Shown here piece by piece: positions 38,001 to 48,087 of a DNA stretch of 64,000 nucleotides (positions within the stretch are counted from its first letter, which is position 1; each line of letters starts with the position of its first letter). This DNA comes from Triadica sebifera (lineage: Eukaryota; Streptophyta; Magnoliopsida; Malpighiales; Euphorbiaceae). The translations under genes were made by a program, and so were the position numbers. Under the pieces are notes generated by a model. It was not told the DNA's origin. It worked only from the letters and a program-made list of their open reading frames with translations, and ran no database searches. Where the stretch lies: positions 6,633,001-6,697,000 of the forward strand of contig CM042898.1 of NCBI GenBank assembly GCA_023653625.1, given 5' to 3'.

Positions 38001-39729
38001 CCAAGTAACTCTCTTCTTCCCTCTTCAATCCTTTCTTGAATTGAAGTGCTGAGAGAGCTTGGGTAGTAGGCTTGGTGGTCCTCTCCGTCGGTACTAGACA
38101 AGCCTTTGGTCCATCCATAATGCACATAGAGTTTGAACATGGAACAAGGAAAGCTCTTACCTGGTCCAAGAACTCCATGCCAAATACCACCGAGAAATCA
38201 TCCATGGGTGCCACAGATAAATCCACTTGGCCAGTCCATGCACCGAGACTGACCTTTACTCCGCGGGCAATTCCTTGGAGAGGTTGTGCCGCCGAGTTAA
38301 CTGCTTTGAGGGAGCCACCTCCATTGGCAACCTTGAGACCAAGTCTCTTGGCTTCCTCTAGCGAAACAAAGTTGTGAGATGCACCTGTGTCGACTAGGGC
38401 TTTGGCGACTTTCCCATTGATGGTTGCATCCACAAACATGAGTCCCTTGGGGTTCGTCGGGCCACTCCGCAATGCACTGAGCAACCGCAAGGATCCCATC
38501 TTTGCACCGTCATCTGCCTCACTTCTCTCTTTATCATGAGTAGAGGCAACTAAAGCATTCAATGTCTTCCTTTTGGGACATTCTCGTGCCCAATGCGGTC
38601 CGTCGCATATGAAGCACGTCACACGGGTCTTTGAGGCACCACGTTCTTCCCTTTCCTTCCCCTTGTCTCGGGGCTTGAATGAGTAGCTTTCTTTGTGATT
38701 TTTATGGTTCTGACTCTTGGCATGGCCTCCCCCATTCCTTGCTCCAACAAACTTTCTATCAGCTGGCCTCTGGCCTTCTTTGTTGGAGGAGTAATCAATA
38801 AGACTTTCAGCAACGGCAATGGCCGAAGACAAGTCTTGGACACCACGTCGTTTGAGCTCAAGATTAGCCCATGATTGGAGACCATCCATGAACAAGAATA
38901 AGGCATCCTTGTCCGATGTGTCAGGGACATCTAGCAGCAAGGTTGTGAACTCCTTTACATACTCCCTTATGCTACCCATCTGCTTTAGTCGTCGAAGCCG
39001 GCCTCTCGCCTCTTCCTCAGCATTTACGGGGAAGAATTGGCTTTTGAACTCCCTTTTGAAGTCCTCAAATGTATCAATTGTGCACACCCCACGTTGCACA
39101 TCTCCATGTCTTCGTCTCCACCACAGCATAGCAGTGTCGGTCAAGTACATGGCAGTAGTTCGGATTTTACTGGCATGGTCCGTTACGCCAGTAGCCTCAA
39201 AGTATTGATCCAGCCCCCATAGGAAGTTCTCAACTTCCCTAGCATTCCGAGCACCATTGAAAGTCTTTGGCTTAGGAACTTCCACTTTCTTGGCCTCAAT
39301 GATAGTGGTTGTATTGGTTCCCGAGGCCATAGCCCGTTTGCATAGTGCTAGATCACCACCCATATCCTCAACTCTAAGTAACACATTAGAAATTTCTCTT
39401 TGGAAGAGATCACGTACCTTAGAAAGTTCGGATTTCAGCCCATCAATCTCTTGCCTTAACCCACCGTCTAGCTCGTTGAGGGACATCTTGACCGCTGCAT
39501 GGATCTCCGCATCCTCGGCCTCCAAGCCGCTGCAACGTTCCTCCAAGTTGTCTACTCGGTCGAACAACTCTCCCAAGTTGTCCTGAGCACTCACAACACG
39601 TGCTTCCAAGCTAGAAATCATGTCTTTCGACTTGGCTCGAGATTCTTTAGATGGTTTCCGAACTTCCTCACGACCGCGTTCCATTGATGGAACTTCCACG
39701 CTAGGTGTAGCTGGGGCAGTAGCCTTCAT
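35089..39729 (-). CDS. Intact Ty3/gypsy gag-pol polyprotein with chromodomain (chromovirus type)
   Basis: One uninterrupted frame of 1546 residues. Approximate order: gag 1-340 with a coiled coil near 40-125; a zinc knuckle of CX2CX3HX4C spacing near 369-382 (CFICDGPHWAREC); aspartic protease near 445-456 (ALVDTGASHNFVS); reverse transcriptase with YLDD near 785; RNase H from about 930 (LHTDASDFAIGG); integrase HHCC block near 1122-1160, then Asp near 1185 (SMDF), Asp near 1246 (SDRDPR) and Glu 36 residues later (DGQTERAN), a correct D,D-35-E spacing. The C-terminal chromodomain (ADRLIRRRG, YLVKWKN, EASWEPEDTLW) is the part that in chromoviruses steers integration to modified histones. All visible catalytic residues are present. 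The start lies about 30 bases past the primer site. Function of the enzymes is inferred from family. Confidence 0.95.
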   Translation of the reverse strand: MKATAPATPSVEVPSMERGREEVRKPSKESRAKSKDMISSLEARVVSAQDNLGELFDRVDNLEERCSGLEAEDAEIHAAVKMSLNELDGGLRQEIDGLKSELSKVRDLFQREISNVLLRVEDMGGDLALCKRAMASGTNTTTIIEAKKVEVPKPKTFNGARNAREVENFLWGLDQYFEATGVTDHASKIRTTAMYLTDTAMLWWRRRHGDVQRGVCTIDTFEDFKREFKSQFFPVNAEEEARGRLRRLKQMGSIREYVKEFTTLLLDVPDTSDKDALFLFMDGLQSWANLELKRRGVQDLSSAIAVAESLIDYSSNKEGQRPADRKFVGARNGGGHAKSQNHKNHKESYSFKPRDKGKEREERGASKTRVTCFICDGPHWARECPKRKTLNALVASTHDKERSEADDGAKMGSLRLLSALRSGPTNPKGLMFVDATINGKVAKALVDTGASHNFVSLEEAKRLGLKVANGGGSLKAVNSAAQPLQGIARGVKVSLGAWTGQVDLSVAPMDDFSVVFGMEFLDQVRAFLVPCSNSMCIMDGPKACLVPTERTTKPTTQALSALQFKKGLKREEESYLAILKEYDDDEASPQLNLPTEVQVVLDEFQDVMPEALPKQLPPRREVDHEIELEPGTRPPAMSPYRMANSELTELRKQLNELLDAGFIRPSKAPFGAPVLFQKKKDGSLRMCIDYRALNKITVKNKYPIPLIADLFDQLGNARYFSKLDLRSGYYQVRIAKGDEPKTTCVTRYGAYEFLVMPFGLTNAPATFCTLMNKLFHPYLDRFVVVYLDDIVIYSRTMEEHLEHLKKVFEVLRENELYVKREKCSFAQNEVMFLGHGIKDGKLMMDGDKVKAIQEWEPLTKVPELRSFLGLVNYYRRFIKSYSARAAPLTDLLKKNNTWEWTNKCQASFDDLKKAITEEPVLYLPDPCKMYELHTDASDFAIGGVLMQEGHPIAYESRKLNDTERRYTVQEKEMTAIIHCLRVWRHYLLGSHFVIMTDNVATSYFQTQKKLSPKQARWQDFLAEFDYKLEYKPGKANVVADALSRKAELAALSRPSSPLLEKIKEGLEHDALAQNLLVLIKEGKTRRFWQSDGLLYGKKNRIYVPKWGNLRKELIKECHDSLWAGHPGMKRTLALIKSIYYWPQLRDDVEAYVRTCLVCQQDKIEQRAPGGLLEPLPISERPWESVSMDFITCLPKSEGFGSIIVVIDRFSKYATFIPASADCTADETARLFLKHVVKHWGIPSNIVSDRDPRFTGKFWTELFKLLGSDLNFSTSFHPQSDGQTERANALLELYLRHFVSANQHDWAKLLDVAQFSYNLQQSESTGKSPFEIITGQQPMTPHALATSYEGKSPAAFKFAKAWHEQAELARAYLNKASKKMKKWADKKRRMVEFREGDLVLVKLLPQQFKSLRKVHKGLVRKYEGPFPVIKQVGKVSYKLQLPPKLKIYPVFHVSMLKPYHGDEEDASRRESKRAPTAVVTSFDRGVDSILADRLIRRRGVPSYREYLVKWKNAPDIEASWEPEDTLWQFKDDIERFKLEGATRASRT

Positions 39730-39760
39730 TATGCCAAAGGTAGTAAAGCTTCGAACCAGG

Positions 39761-39772
39761 CTCTGATACCAA
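39761..39772 (-). promoter_or_regulatory. Primer-binding site (tRNA-Met) of the gypsy element
   Basis: The minus strand reads TTGGTATCAGAG adjacent to the right LTR. The same sequence with the same LTR junction recurs at 34484-34496, where the miniature units are joined on. Confidence 0.9.
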
Positions 39773-39773
39773 C

Positions 39774-40354
39774 TGTCACGACCCTAGACTTTAACTAGCA
39801 ATCGTGCGGCACTTAGCACGGTCCGTTGCACTAAGCCTGCCTTCCAAACCGATAAAAGCACTCCAAAGAGAATAGAACGGAACTTAGAGATCGAGAAGAT
39901 TCAATAGCAAAACAAGAACACAAGAGAGTTTGAGAGAAAAGCTTTGTATTACTTGAAATGCTTCAATTGATTGAATTGAGTGGATTGAGTGAATGATTAC
40001 AAATGAATTTACATAAGGTATATATAGGCCTCCACCTCCTCAATGGATGGCCGAGATCAATTCCCACCTAACAGATGGATGGTTAGGATTAACTCCCACC
40101 TACCAAATGAATGGTTAGGATTGATTCCCACCTACCAAATGAATGGTTAAGATCAACTCCCACCTACCAAAATGGATGGCTAGGATTGACTCTCACCTAA
40201 CAAATGGAGGGCTAGGATTAATTCCTACCTACCGAAATGGACGGCCACGATCCATTTAATCTAACGGTTTACATTGGCCTTCTAGAATATTACATATATG
40301 TGCCAAAATGTAAGTGTGCGGGAAATTCCGCATGAACCTTTGCGGGGCGTGACA
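39774..40354 (-). repeat. 5' LTR of the gypsy element (581 bp)
   Basis: Partner of 34497-35077 with no visible substitutions, indicating very recent insertion. It carries the same minisatellite (40044-40252) and a tatatatag box at about 40018-40027, read on the plus strand. Confidence 0.93.
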
Positions 40355-41587
40355 CTAAGCTTTCTTGTCTACTCCAACTTCTTCTTTTTTCTCTCTTTCT
40401 ACATATTTTGATTCACACTTAGATATTAGTAAGCAAGAATTTCTTACGTCAACAAAACTCAATTACTAATTCATTGTCATGTCAACAAAGTTTCGTATTT
40501 ATAAAATGAAAAACCATTCTTTTACATGATAATCTATTGTTGGCTTGTTGGAGAAGATCGTAAGCTTTTTTTTTTAATGCAAAACTCTTTATCTTTATAA
40601 ACATTAAATATCATGTATAAAAACTTATTATGCATGAATAATTACTGTGTTGCAGTTTTAAAAATTATATTGAAAAAAATAATAATAAATAATTCATTCA
40701 AAAAATTAGTGGAATTAATAATAAAACCTGTGTGTTGCACTTGCACATAGTTATAGCTAATGGATTTAATACATTAACTCTTAATTAGATGAATAATCAA
40801 GAATTATCAAATGACATTAGTTTCTGCACAATTTTGAAAAGGGGCATTAAGAATAAATGTTATTTAATCTATTCTCTCTGTCGTAATAGCAACAGATATC
40901 AACTTCATAAATTTCTCTAACTGTTGTAAAATTATGTGGAATACGATATCATTTTTTAGACCTTCTTCAAACTGGCAACATTTATCTGCATCATTCCCAA
41001 CAATATCGGTCGCATACTTCTCAACCAGTTAAACTCTCTATCATATACTATCATAATTATGGTCTTTTATTGTAAGTTCATAAGCTCTCATTCCTTTTCA
41101 TTTGTATATGCCTTCGGCAAATACTGTTTTTTGAACTTAGAATTGAATAAATCCAAGTAAGTGACTCTAGAATCTAGGGCTTCTACAGAACCGACTTCCA
41201 ATAAAATAATTACAGGCATACTTTTGAATATATAGTTTAGCAAAATAGATTTATACTATGTTTAATAAAACTAGTTGATAATTTAGTTTTTTTTGTTGAT
41301 AATCTAGTTTCAACCTAATAATCTAGTTTCAACCTAATAATCTAGTTGTAACTGATAATTTAGTAGCTAAAAATCTGATAGCTGATAATTTATCTGATTT
41401 AATTAAAAATATTTTGTAAAACTAGCTAAAAAAATAAAAAAACATAAAATGATATATTTATATTATTCAAAAATATTATATAAATTTTATTTAAATACAT
41501 AATACAAACGAATTATATAATATATATGCATATTAAATAATATAAAAATTATATTAAATATCTCGTCTATCTTTATTATATAACATT

Positions 41588-41638
<51 letters not shown>

Positions 41639-42200
41639 GTACAGTTAAATAATTTAATAATTATATTATATATAATTTAATAATTTAATACTTATATTAT
41701 TATTATAAAAAATTAAAAAAATAAGAGTATAAAAGAAAAAAAAATTATCATCTCCTAGCTTATAAAAAAATTTTAGTTCTACTGTCATTTTATTTTAAAA
41801 ATTATAATATAGCTTTTTTTCCAAATAAATTATTTTACCAAACATAAATTATTGGTCAAACTAGATTATTTTTATATTCAATCTAAATTATAATATATAC
41901 CAATTAGTGCCTCGGAATGTATCAATATGAATAGAAGTTAGTTACAACACAAAGTTTGTAATTTTTATTAAAGAATCCAGTACAAAAAGCACAAAACATA
42001 AACTGTTATTATTTCAAAATTAGCAATTTTGGTCCTCAGACTATTATTAATGACAAAAATAAAATTTTGAGAGAGTATAAAAATGTAAAATATTTCACAA
42101 TATAATAATTCCAACACTAAGATATAATTACATTTGAAAATTTCGAGCACCAAAAATGTTATAATTTGGATGTATAACTATCAAATGTTTTATAAATGGG
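40355..42200. other. AT-rich intergenic DNA right of the composite element
   Basis: It begins with the continuation of the disrupted GARP-gene locus (ctaagctttc). Short tandem aataatctagttt-like repeats occur at about 41290-41395, and a dispersed repeat at 41935-42040 matches 31736-31866. No gene seen. Confidence 0.4.
41589..41635. repeat. ATT microsatellite
   Basis: About 15 uninterrupted ATT triplets. Confidence 0.95.
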
Positions 42201-42535
42201 ATATTTTTTAATGAATTACACGTACGGTATTTAAACTATTATTTATAACCAAAAAAAACCATTTAAACTTTAATTTTATAATATAAAATTCTATACATCT
42301 GTATCTGTTAAATCATTTAATACAATGCTGACCTATGCAAAATAGGTTCCATAAAAAAAATTTCCTTTTCTCATCGTTTTCTCTCATTTTTTTCACTTTT
42401 TCAACAACGAAAAGGTGACATAAATCCATGAACTGAAAATTGCAATCAAATGAACTGAAAAAAATCACATAAATTAATAAGAAGCAAAAACAAAAACATA
42501 ACAACAACAAGATGGCAGAATTGAATTCCTATTAA

Positions 42536-42955
42536 TTCGCTGATTTACCCGAGGATGTTCGGCTCTATGTTATCTCGTTCCTATCCCCAGCAAATATCGC
42601 CAACTTCGTCTGCACATCAAGGTACTTCTCTCGTCTTCGCCAAAATGACAACAAACTTTGGTACGCAATCTGCGACAGAAGACGAAGCTCTAGGACCCAA
42701 ATCAAGAAACGGGGTAATTGCAAAATCTCCTACAAGCTCCTTTACAGAACTCTCAGCAAATGGGAGAATCTAATTGGTTTGGCGCTGCTGTGGTCGGAGT
42801 TAGCAAAAGTTAACCGTCGGCTTCAAGCCGCTATCTCTAACTTTCTTCGAACGGGGTTTTTCCTTTGTCTCTGGCTCCAGAGTGTCTCCGTCTTAAAATG
42901 GTACCTATGGTGTTGCAAAAATGTCGTTTATTTGGATGACCAGATCGTCGGATAG
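42536..42955 (+). pseudogene. Captured F-box protein gene fragment
   Basis: The frame opening at 42536 reads FADLPEDVRLYVISFLSPAN, then NFVCTSRYFSRLRQND and KLWYAICDRR, the LP..(V/L)...I(S/L)..L....L......(C/S)...W plan of an F-box, the domain that binds SKP1 in SCF ubiquitin ligases. A KISYKLLYRTLSKWENLIG block follows. A Met just upstream (42512) meets a stop after seven codons. After the WENLIG block the family-like reading moves to other frames (for example SGSRVSPS in a third frame near 42870-42895, followed by a stop and NGTY), so at least two indels and a stop have broken it. It resembles F-box proteins such as Arabidopsis At3g12350, from memory only. Confidence 0.75.
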
Positions 42956-43107
42956 TGAGGAGGAGAGAGACCAGAACTTGAGAGAATAAGCAAATCTAGT
43001 GAGAGGATGAGAGAGACTAAAGCTTAATAGAAGAGGCAAATCTGGTGAGTAGAAGATTAGATCAGTGATATGGTGATGGCCATCGTAAAGAAAGAGAAGC
43101 TATATCT

Positions 43108-43126
43108 AGAGAGAGAGAGAGAGAGG
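43108..43126. repeat. GA microsatellite inside the Pack-MULE
   Basis: About nine GA dinucleotides. Confidence 0.85.
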
Positions 43127-43494
43127 AAACGAAGGATGAGGAGGATTAAAAATTCACAGATCTGTAAGTCACCCAATTTATTGTTGAAATGTCATTCAAG
43201 TTTTCTATAATTCTTCGAAAATTTTCGAGAATTAAAATAAAAGCATTATTAGAAGATCTAATTGTTTGATTGAATTTGGTTGACGAGAAAGTGAGAGAAA
43301 ATAAGAGAAAGTGAGGGAAAATAACGAGAAAGAAGAAAAAATTTATAGAATCTATTTTACATGGGTGGAATTTCTTTTGCTGATATAGAAATTTCATTTC
43401 AGCACTCCTTTAAATGATTTGATAAACTTAGATTAAAGGAATTTGTATAATAGTTTAGATATTATATTGTTACAAGTTAAATAATTGGAGTTAT

Positions 43495-44099
43495 AACTAC
43501 AAATAAATAAAGTGGTTGACTAGCTATTCAAGTTTCGGTTTAAAAAAAATTCATTATAAATTATTTATTACTGTTAATGAGCCGAATTTAAACTCGAACT
43601 TAATAGTATTTGGTTCGTTAATTTTCAAATATATTCGTTTAAAAGTTTAAAAATGTGTTCGTTTAAAAACTCGCAAATATATTCATTTAAAAGATCACAA
43701 AATCGTTTATATAAAAAATCAAAAATTTGTTCATTTAAAAACTCTTAAATATATTTATTTAGAATTCATTTAAGATTCATTAATATTATATTTTATTATC
43801 AAACTCAATTTCGAATTCAAATTTTTATTATTATTAATTAACAAGTCAAATTTAAATTTTTATTATTATTAATTAACGAACTGTACTCAATATAAATTGA
43901 TTAAGTATAGTAAACGAATTATTTATAAATCAAGCTTAAGTCACTAGCAAACTTCATAATTTTGAAACGAACCAAGTTTGAACTCAAATATAAAAGGTTG
44001 AATCAAGATTGAGCTGAACTCGAATCTATAATATTTTTAAATGAACCAAGTTTAAGCTCATCAATATTCGGCTCGGTTCATTTATAACTCTATTTGGAG
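43495..44099. mobile_element. Insertion of about 600 bp within the right arm of the Pack-MULE
   Basis: The right arm is interrupted between ...attggag and ...tttggagtacc. The tggagt at both edges suggests a short target duplication. The inserted DNA has repeated ttcgtttaaaa-type motifs and ends in a GGCTCGGTTCATTTA-like segment. I cannot classify it. Confidence 0.5.
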
Positions 44100-44130
44100 T
44101 ACCATCTATGTAAATTACCCTATACTTTTT

Positions 44131-46377
44131 ATAAATAAAAATTAAAGTACAAAGCATTCAACAAATTTTAGGGATTAAATTTGATACTTTTGGGGATTCA
44201 AGTATTCTTAAGATCAAGTTTTTTTTTTTCAAGTCCTATCAGTAATATGAATTTGCTGCCTGCCCTAACAGAATTGAACCTCGTATTGCATGATTTAAGA
44301 ATGTGTAAGTATAGTTAAATATATGACAAGTAAATATAAAAAAACTATAATTTTTATAAGATGACAGATGCAGAATTACATTTTAACTTTCAATGTACAA
44401 TCATGTTTAAAAAAGAAGTAAAAAGAGGTACGAGCTTCTAAATTTCTGCAAATATTCCAGCCCCATTACCGTAAGGAACCATTCACCCAGTAATATGCAC
44501 CACTAGTTCATACAACATATTCTCCTAGGCAAGAAAAAAACATTTGATCACAAAACTACATCAAGAAAAATATAAGAATACAAAACAGAGATATAAGAGA
44601 GAGAGAGAGAGCATATGTAAGACTTTGTATATATGCCAATTTTGTCAAATGGTTGTCAGAGTTATAGCAAAATTCTACATAATCTTGCGCTAATTTTCAC
44701 CTTCCAGCATTTCATCATTATTACCGGGCTAAACATAGCATTACTCCTCAACTCCATCAACACAGGCTGCAAGAGAAAAAGCAATCAACTCAATAAAGTT
44801 ATCCAGCCAAGTACTTTACTTCTATTTTGCATGTTCCCTGTGGTCAATTATGAAATCAGAAATTCCAATGCATGAAGCATTGTAAGTAGCGAACAGAAAA
44901 TTATTTTGAGAAAGATTCATGCCTTCAATGAAAATAAAACTTCATTCAAGCATCAAATCATGCCTTTCTTTTGAAACTATGGTACGTGTGATCCTAAGGA
45001 AATTACTTGTGTCTTTTTCTCCATAGCTAAATGAAAATGACGGCCTAAAATTTGAAAAATGAAACAGTGCCGTCCATCAAACCAAACAAAACATCTTGGA
45101 AAGCCCCTATCCTATGGACGGATGGCCATCACTTGTCATTCAAGTACTTCTCATCAGGCGCAACGATGGTATTGCCCATACCAATGTTCTTCTCTTATCA
45201 GAAAACTGCAGCAGAAACTCCAAAAAAGTATACCATAAATGCCACAAGGATGATAAGATTGTATCCACAAAGCAATGCACCACTAAGTTAATATTTATAG
45301 AACCATTTCAGTTTCCAATTGTCTCTTAATCAGGCTGCAATATAATTTGATTCAAAGCTCTCCACACAAAAAAAAAAACCACTTTCCATGGCATTTTCCC
45401 AAGAAAAGACCTAATTTCCACCCTCTATAATACAGAAGATGTTAAACAAAAAGGAGCAGAGAACTCTGCTCTTATGCCATTCCCCAAATCCTAACCATTG
45501 AGTATTTGGCCAATTTTGCCAAACACCCATGCAAACACACACACAGAAAATAAACTACAAAGACTGAAAAAAAGTTCTAAATAATCCTACAGAAATTAAA
45601 AAGTAATATAATTAAATATATGTTTGGCATATATAAGTGGACAGGGAGCCTGTAATTATCTAGTATCGTAGACAATTTATGCTCCTTCCAACTAAGTACA
45701 AAAACTTTTTTCTTTATAATAAAGCTCTAATCCTTCTGTAGTCTCAAATAATTAGTACTGGATTGTAATATGACACAAATTTTTGTGAACTGATGCCATG
45801 CAAAAACCATATGGTAGCAATTTCAACAAATTCAGCCCCCAGCAAAACAGTCATTGCCTTTTGCCACAAATTTCCAATCTTTAATCACCACCTGATGCAC
45901 TGATGCCACATTTCTCAAATAGTTCAGTTGACATTCAATCTCTGCTTTCTAACTAGATGTTTGAGTAATCCCATTGCTTAATAGATACCAAAACTCATTG
46001 TATTCTTTGTTTCAATATCCAAACAAACCTCTAAACCTAAATGAATATTGGCTTTAGGCCAGTTGATGCATGGTTAAACATTCACCTCATAACACAAGTG
46101 GTCAGAAATTAAATTCTTAAAACTGCCCTCCCCCTCAAAGTTTCCAAATTACCCAATGAAAGGCAAAACCAATCTAGAAAACTACAAATGATTGATTTGT
46201 AGACTTGAATGATAATATCAATGCCCAATGAGATTGGTTAACATCATTAATTCACATATACAAGTTGAATCCAAAATTCCAATGATAAATTTATAATTAA
46301 TTAAGATGTTGCTCCAAAATCATCACTCAAAAAATTTGTTCTATACTTGATTCTCACTCGTTCTGTGTCTGAAAAAT
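44131..46377. other. Region with no confirmed gene; possible 3' part of a minus-strand gene
   Basis: A GA microsatellite lies at about 44591-44610. At 45100-45295 the minus strand has a hydrophobic open stretch (GALLCGYNLIILVAFMVYFFG) and further on a frame ending GNTIVAPDEKYLNDK and a stop. These could be 3' exons of the gene that starts at 48370, but I could not join them with consistent splice sites. Confidence 0.25.
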
Positions 46378-46385
46378 GTCTCTAG

Positions 46386-46897
46386 CTATGAAACACGGAC
46401 ACTGCAACTACAGAGTGTGTGACGTTTCCGACACTAACACCCACTAAACACTAACACAAAACGACTTGAATGCGTTTCGTAATTTTCTAAAAATTATAAA
46501 CGTGTTTTCCCCTCTCAGAAACCCTAAAAACACTGGCTGACAAAAAGTTTAAAATCGTGATAATGCTTTATAAATTGTGATTATGAAACTTTTATATTTT
46601 TAGTTATGATTTATAAATTGCGATTATGGAATTTTTGTTTCATTTTTAAGTTTATTATCAAGAAAATATTTTTATGATATTTTATACTTGAATAATAATT
46701 GCTTAATATACTTGATTGTATGTCATTTTTGTTTAATTTTATATAAATATAAAAATTTATAATTATATCCTTTGAATTTAATTATTTATAAATTTACCCT
46801 ATATTTTTAATATTTACACGTTTTTCCCGCGTGTCCTTATCCTATACTTTTTAGAAATGTCATTTCCCGGTATCATGACCGTGTCCGTGCTACATAG
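46386..46897. mobile_element. hAT-like MITE with perfect 8-bp target duplication
   Basis: The ends ctatgaaacacggacac (left) and the reverse complement of the right end, ctatgtagcacggacac, agree at 15 of 17 positions. The identical octamer gtctctag flanks both sides (46378-46385 and 46898-46905). An 8-bp duplication is typical of hAT transposases. The interior (512 bp in total) is AT-rich and non-coding. Confidence 0.85.
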
Positions 46898-46905
46898 GTC
46901 TCTAG

Positions 46906-48087
46906 TATCGTGTAACAAAGATTGCAATAGAATTATTTTAATGAAGACAATTAAGCAATCCCTCAACTCAAGTCAACAATTTTCTACTTCCAGACTAGTT
47001 GAAGTTAACTACATAAGACATTATATTTCACTTCTTGAGTTTCTAACATCCATTTAACATTCTATACCAATCATGATCTTCATCACCCTGCACCCACCAT
47101 CACATAATGCTTTAGCAATTAATATCATAGCTTTTGTACAAATTTTGCCTAACAAGATGACTGCAAATCACATTTGTCAATTTTAATGAATGCCATTTGA
47201 TTCTGATTATAGCATCTTCCTCAGCCCCACCGTCATATGACACCAAAAAAAATGCAAAGAGGCATCTCTACTTCATCCAATCTAATTGCAGATTTCTGTC
47301 TAAACGTCATATCTCTATTATTATAAAATAAATACCCATATTACATATGTATGGCTGTTCAATTTTAGTAAAATTGAAGCTTTCAGTCTCCATAGTCCTC
47401 CATAATGTCATTTATATTTTACTCCAAATTTGGTTTCGTCCATCAACAACAAATGGTAAGCAAAGGAATTAGATGAGAACTTAATTAAGAAGTTTCCTTT
47501 GTATTAGGAACATATATATCAGCCTAACAGCCTTTAGTGTAATTATCTTTTTAGATAGACTTTGGTGTAATTATCAACATCACCATAGTCACACATCTTA
47601 ATTCACCTTCACAAACCACACAGCCGAGATTATACCAACCCCCTAAACATATTCATACTATTCCCTATTCTTTGCTAGAAATTATCACCGTTCACCCAAT
47701 GTTTACAAATTATATATGTGCATATAGAAAAGGATGTGAGTTAAAAAGAGGGGGAAAAATCATATATGAATAACAAAAGGGGAAATTACTGGTTAAAAGC
47801 GATTTTTTTTAATTATTTTTGCTCATTTTCACTCTAGATTAAGAAACAAATGCATTGAGTTCTTAATCATTCTTCTTCTGTTCTTGGAATTCTTATAACA
47901 AGTAATGCAAGTGATATTAATAATGGAAATAAAAGGGCATAACCATTCCCCACAAAATCGAATTAGACATAAAATTCTATACATGTTAAAAAGGAAAAAG
48001 AAAAAGACATCAAATTATGGGAGCAAAAATTCATCATGCAAAAACCATAATCACATAGCAAAAGAAAAAAAGGGAAACTGAACTCAC
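46906..48087. other. Probable first intron of the Cys-rich gene, or intergenic
   Basis: AT-rich sequence following the splice donor at 48087 on the minus strand. I see no further exon of that gene here and no other gene. Confidence 0.35.

Larger units (their letters stand above)
34031..40354 (-). mobile_element. Composite retroelement: TRIM-like units fused to a chromodomain Ty3/gypsy element
   Basis: In the minus-strand sense: gypsy LTR (40354-39774), primer site, gag-pol (39729-35089), polypurine tract, gypsy LTR (35077-34497), then directly a second primer site, a 115-bp internal region, a 118-bp LTR, another 115-bp internal region and a final 118-bp LTR ending at 34031. The four bases ctaa lie immediately outside both ends (34027-34030 and 40355-40358). 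No direct repeat brackets the gypsy part alone (ccaac versus ctaag). The structure therefore looks like one insertion of a chimeric molecule. All termini are TGTCAC...GTGACA. Confidence 0.8.
42210..44121. mobile_element. Pack-MULE: Mutator-like element carrying an F-box gene fragment
   Basis: The left terminal repeat (from aatgaattacacgtacgg, about 130 bp) matches in reverse complement the right arm, which is split into 43370-43500 and 44095-44121. The ends are related to those of the 7611-9109 element. Flanking bases atatttttt (42201-42209) and atacttttt (44122-44130) form a 9-bp duplication with one mismatch, as Mutator elements make. Between the arms lies gene-derived DNA (42536-42955), followed by purine-rich sequence. 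No transposase is present. Confidence 0.75.
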
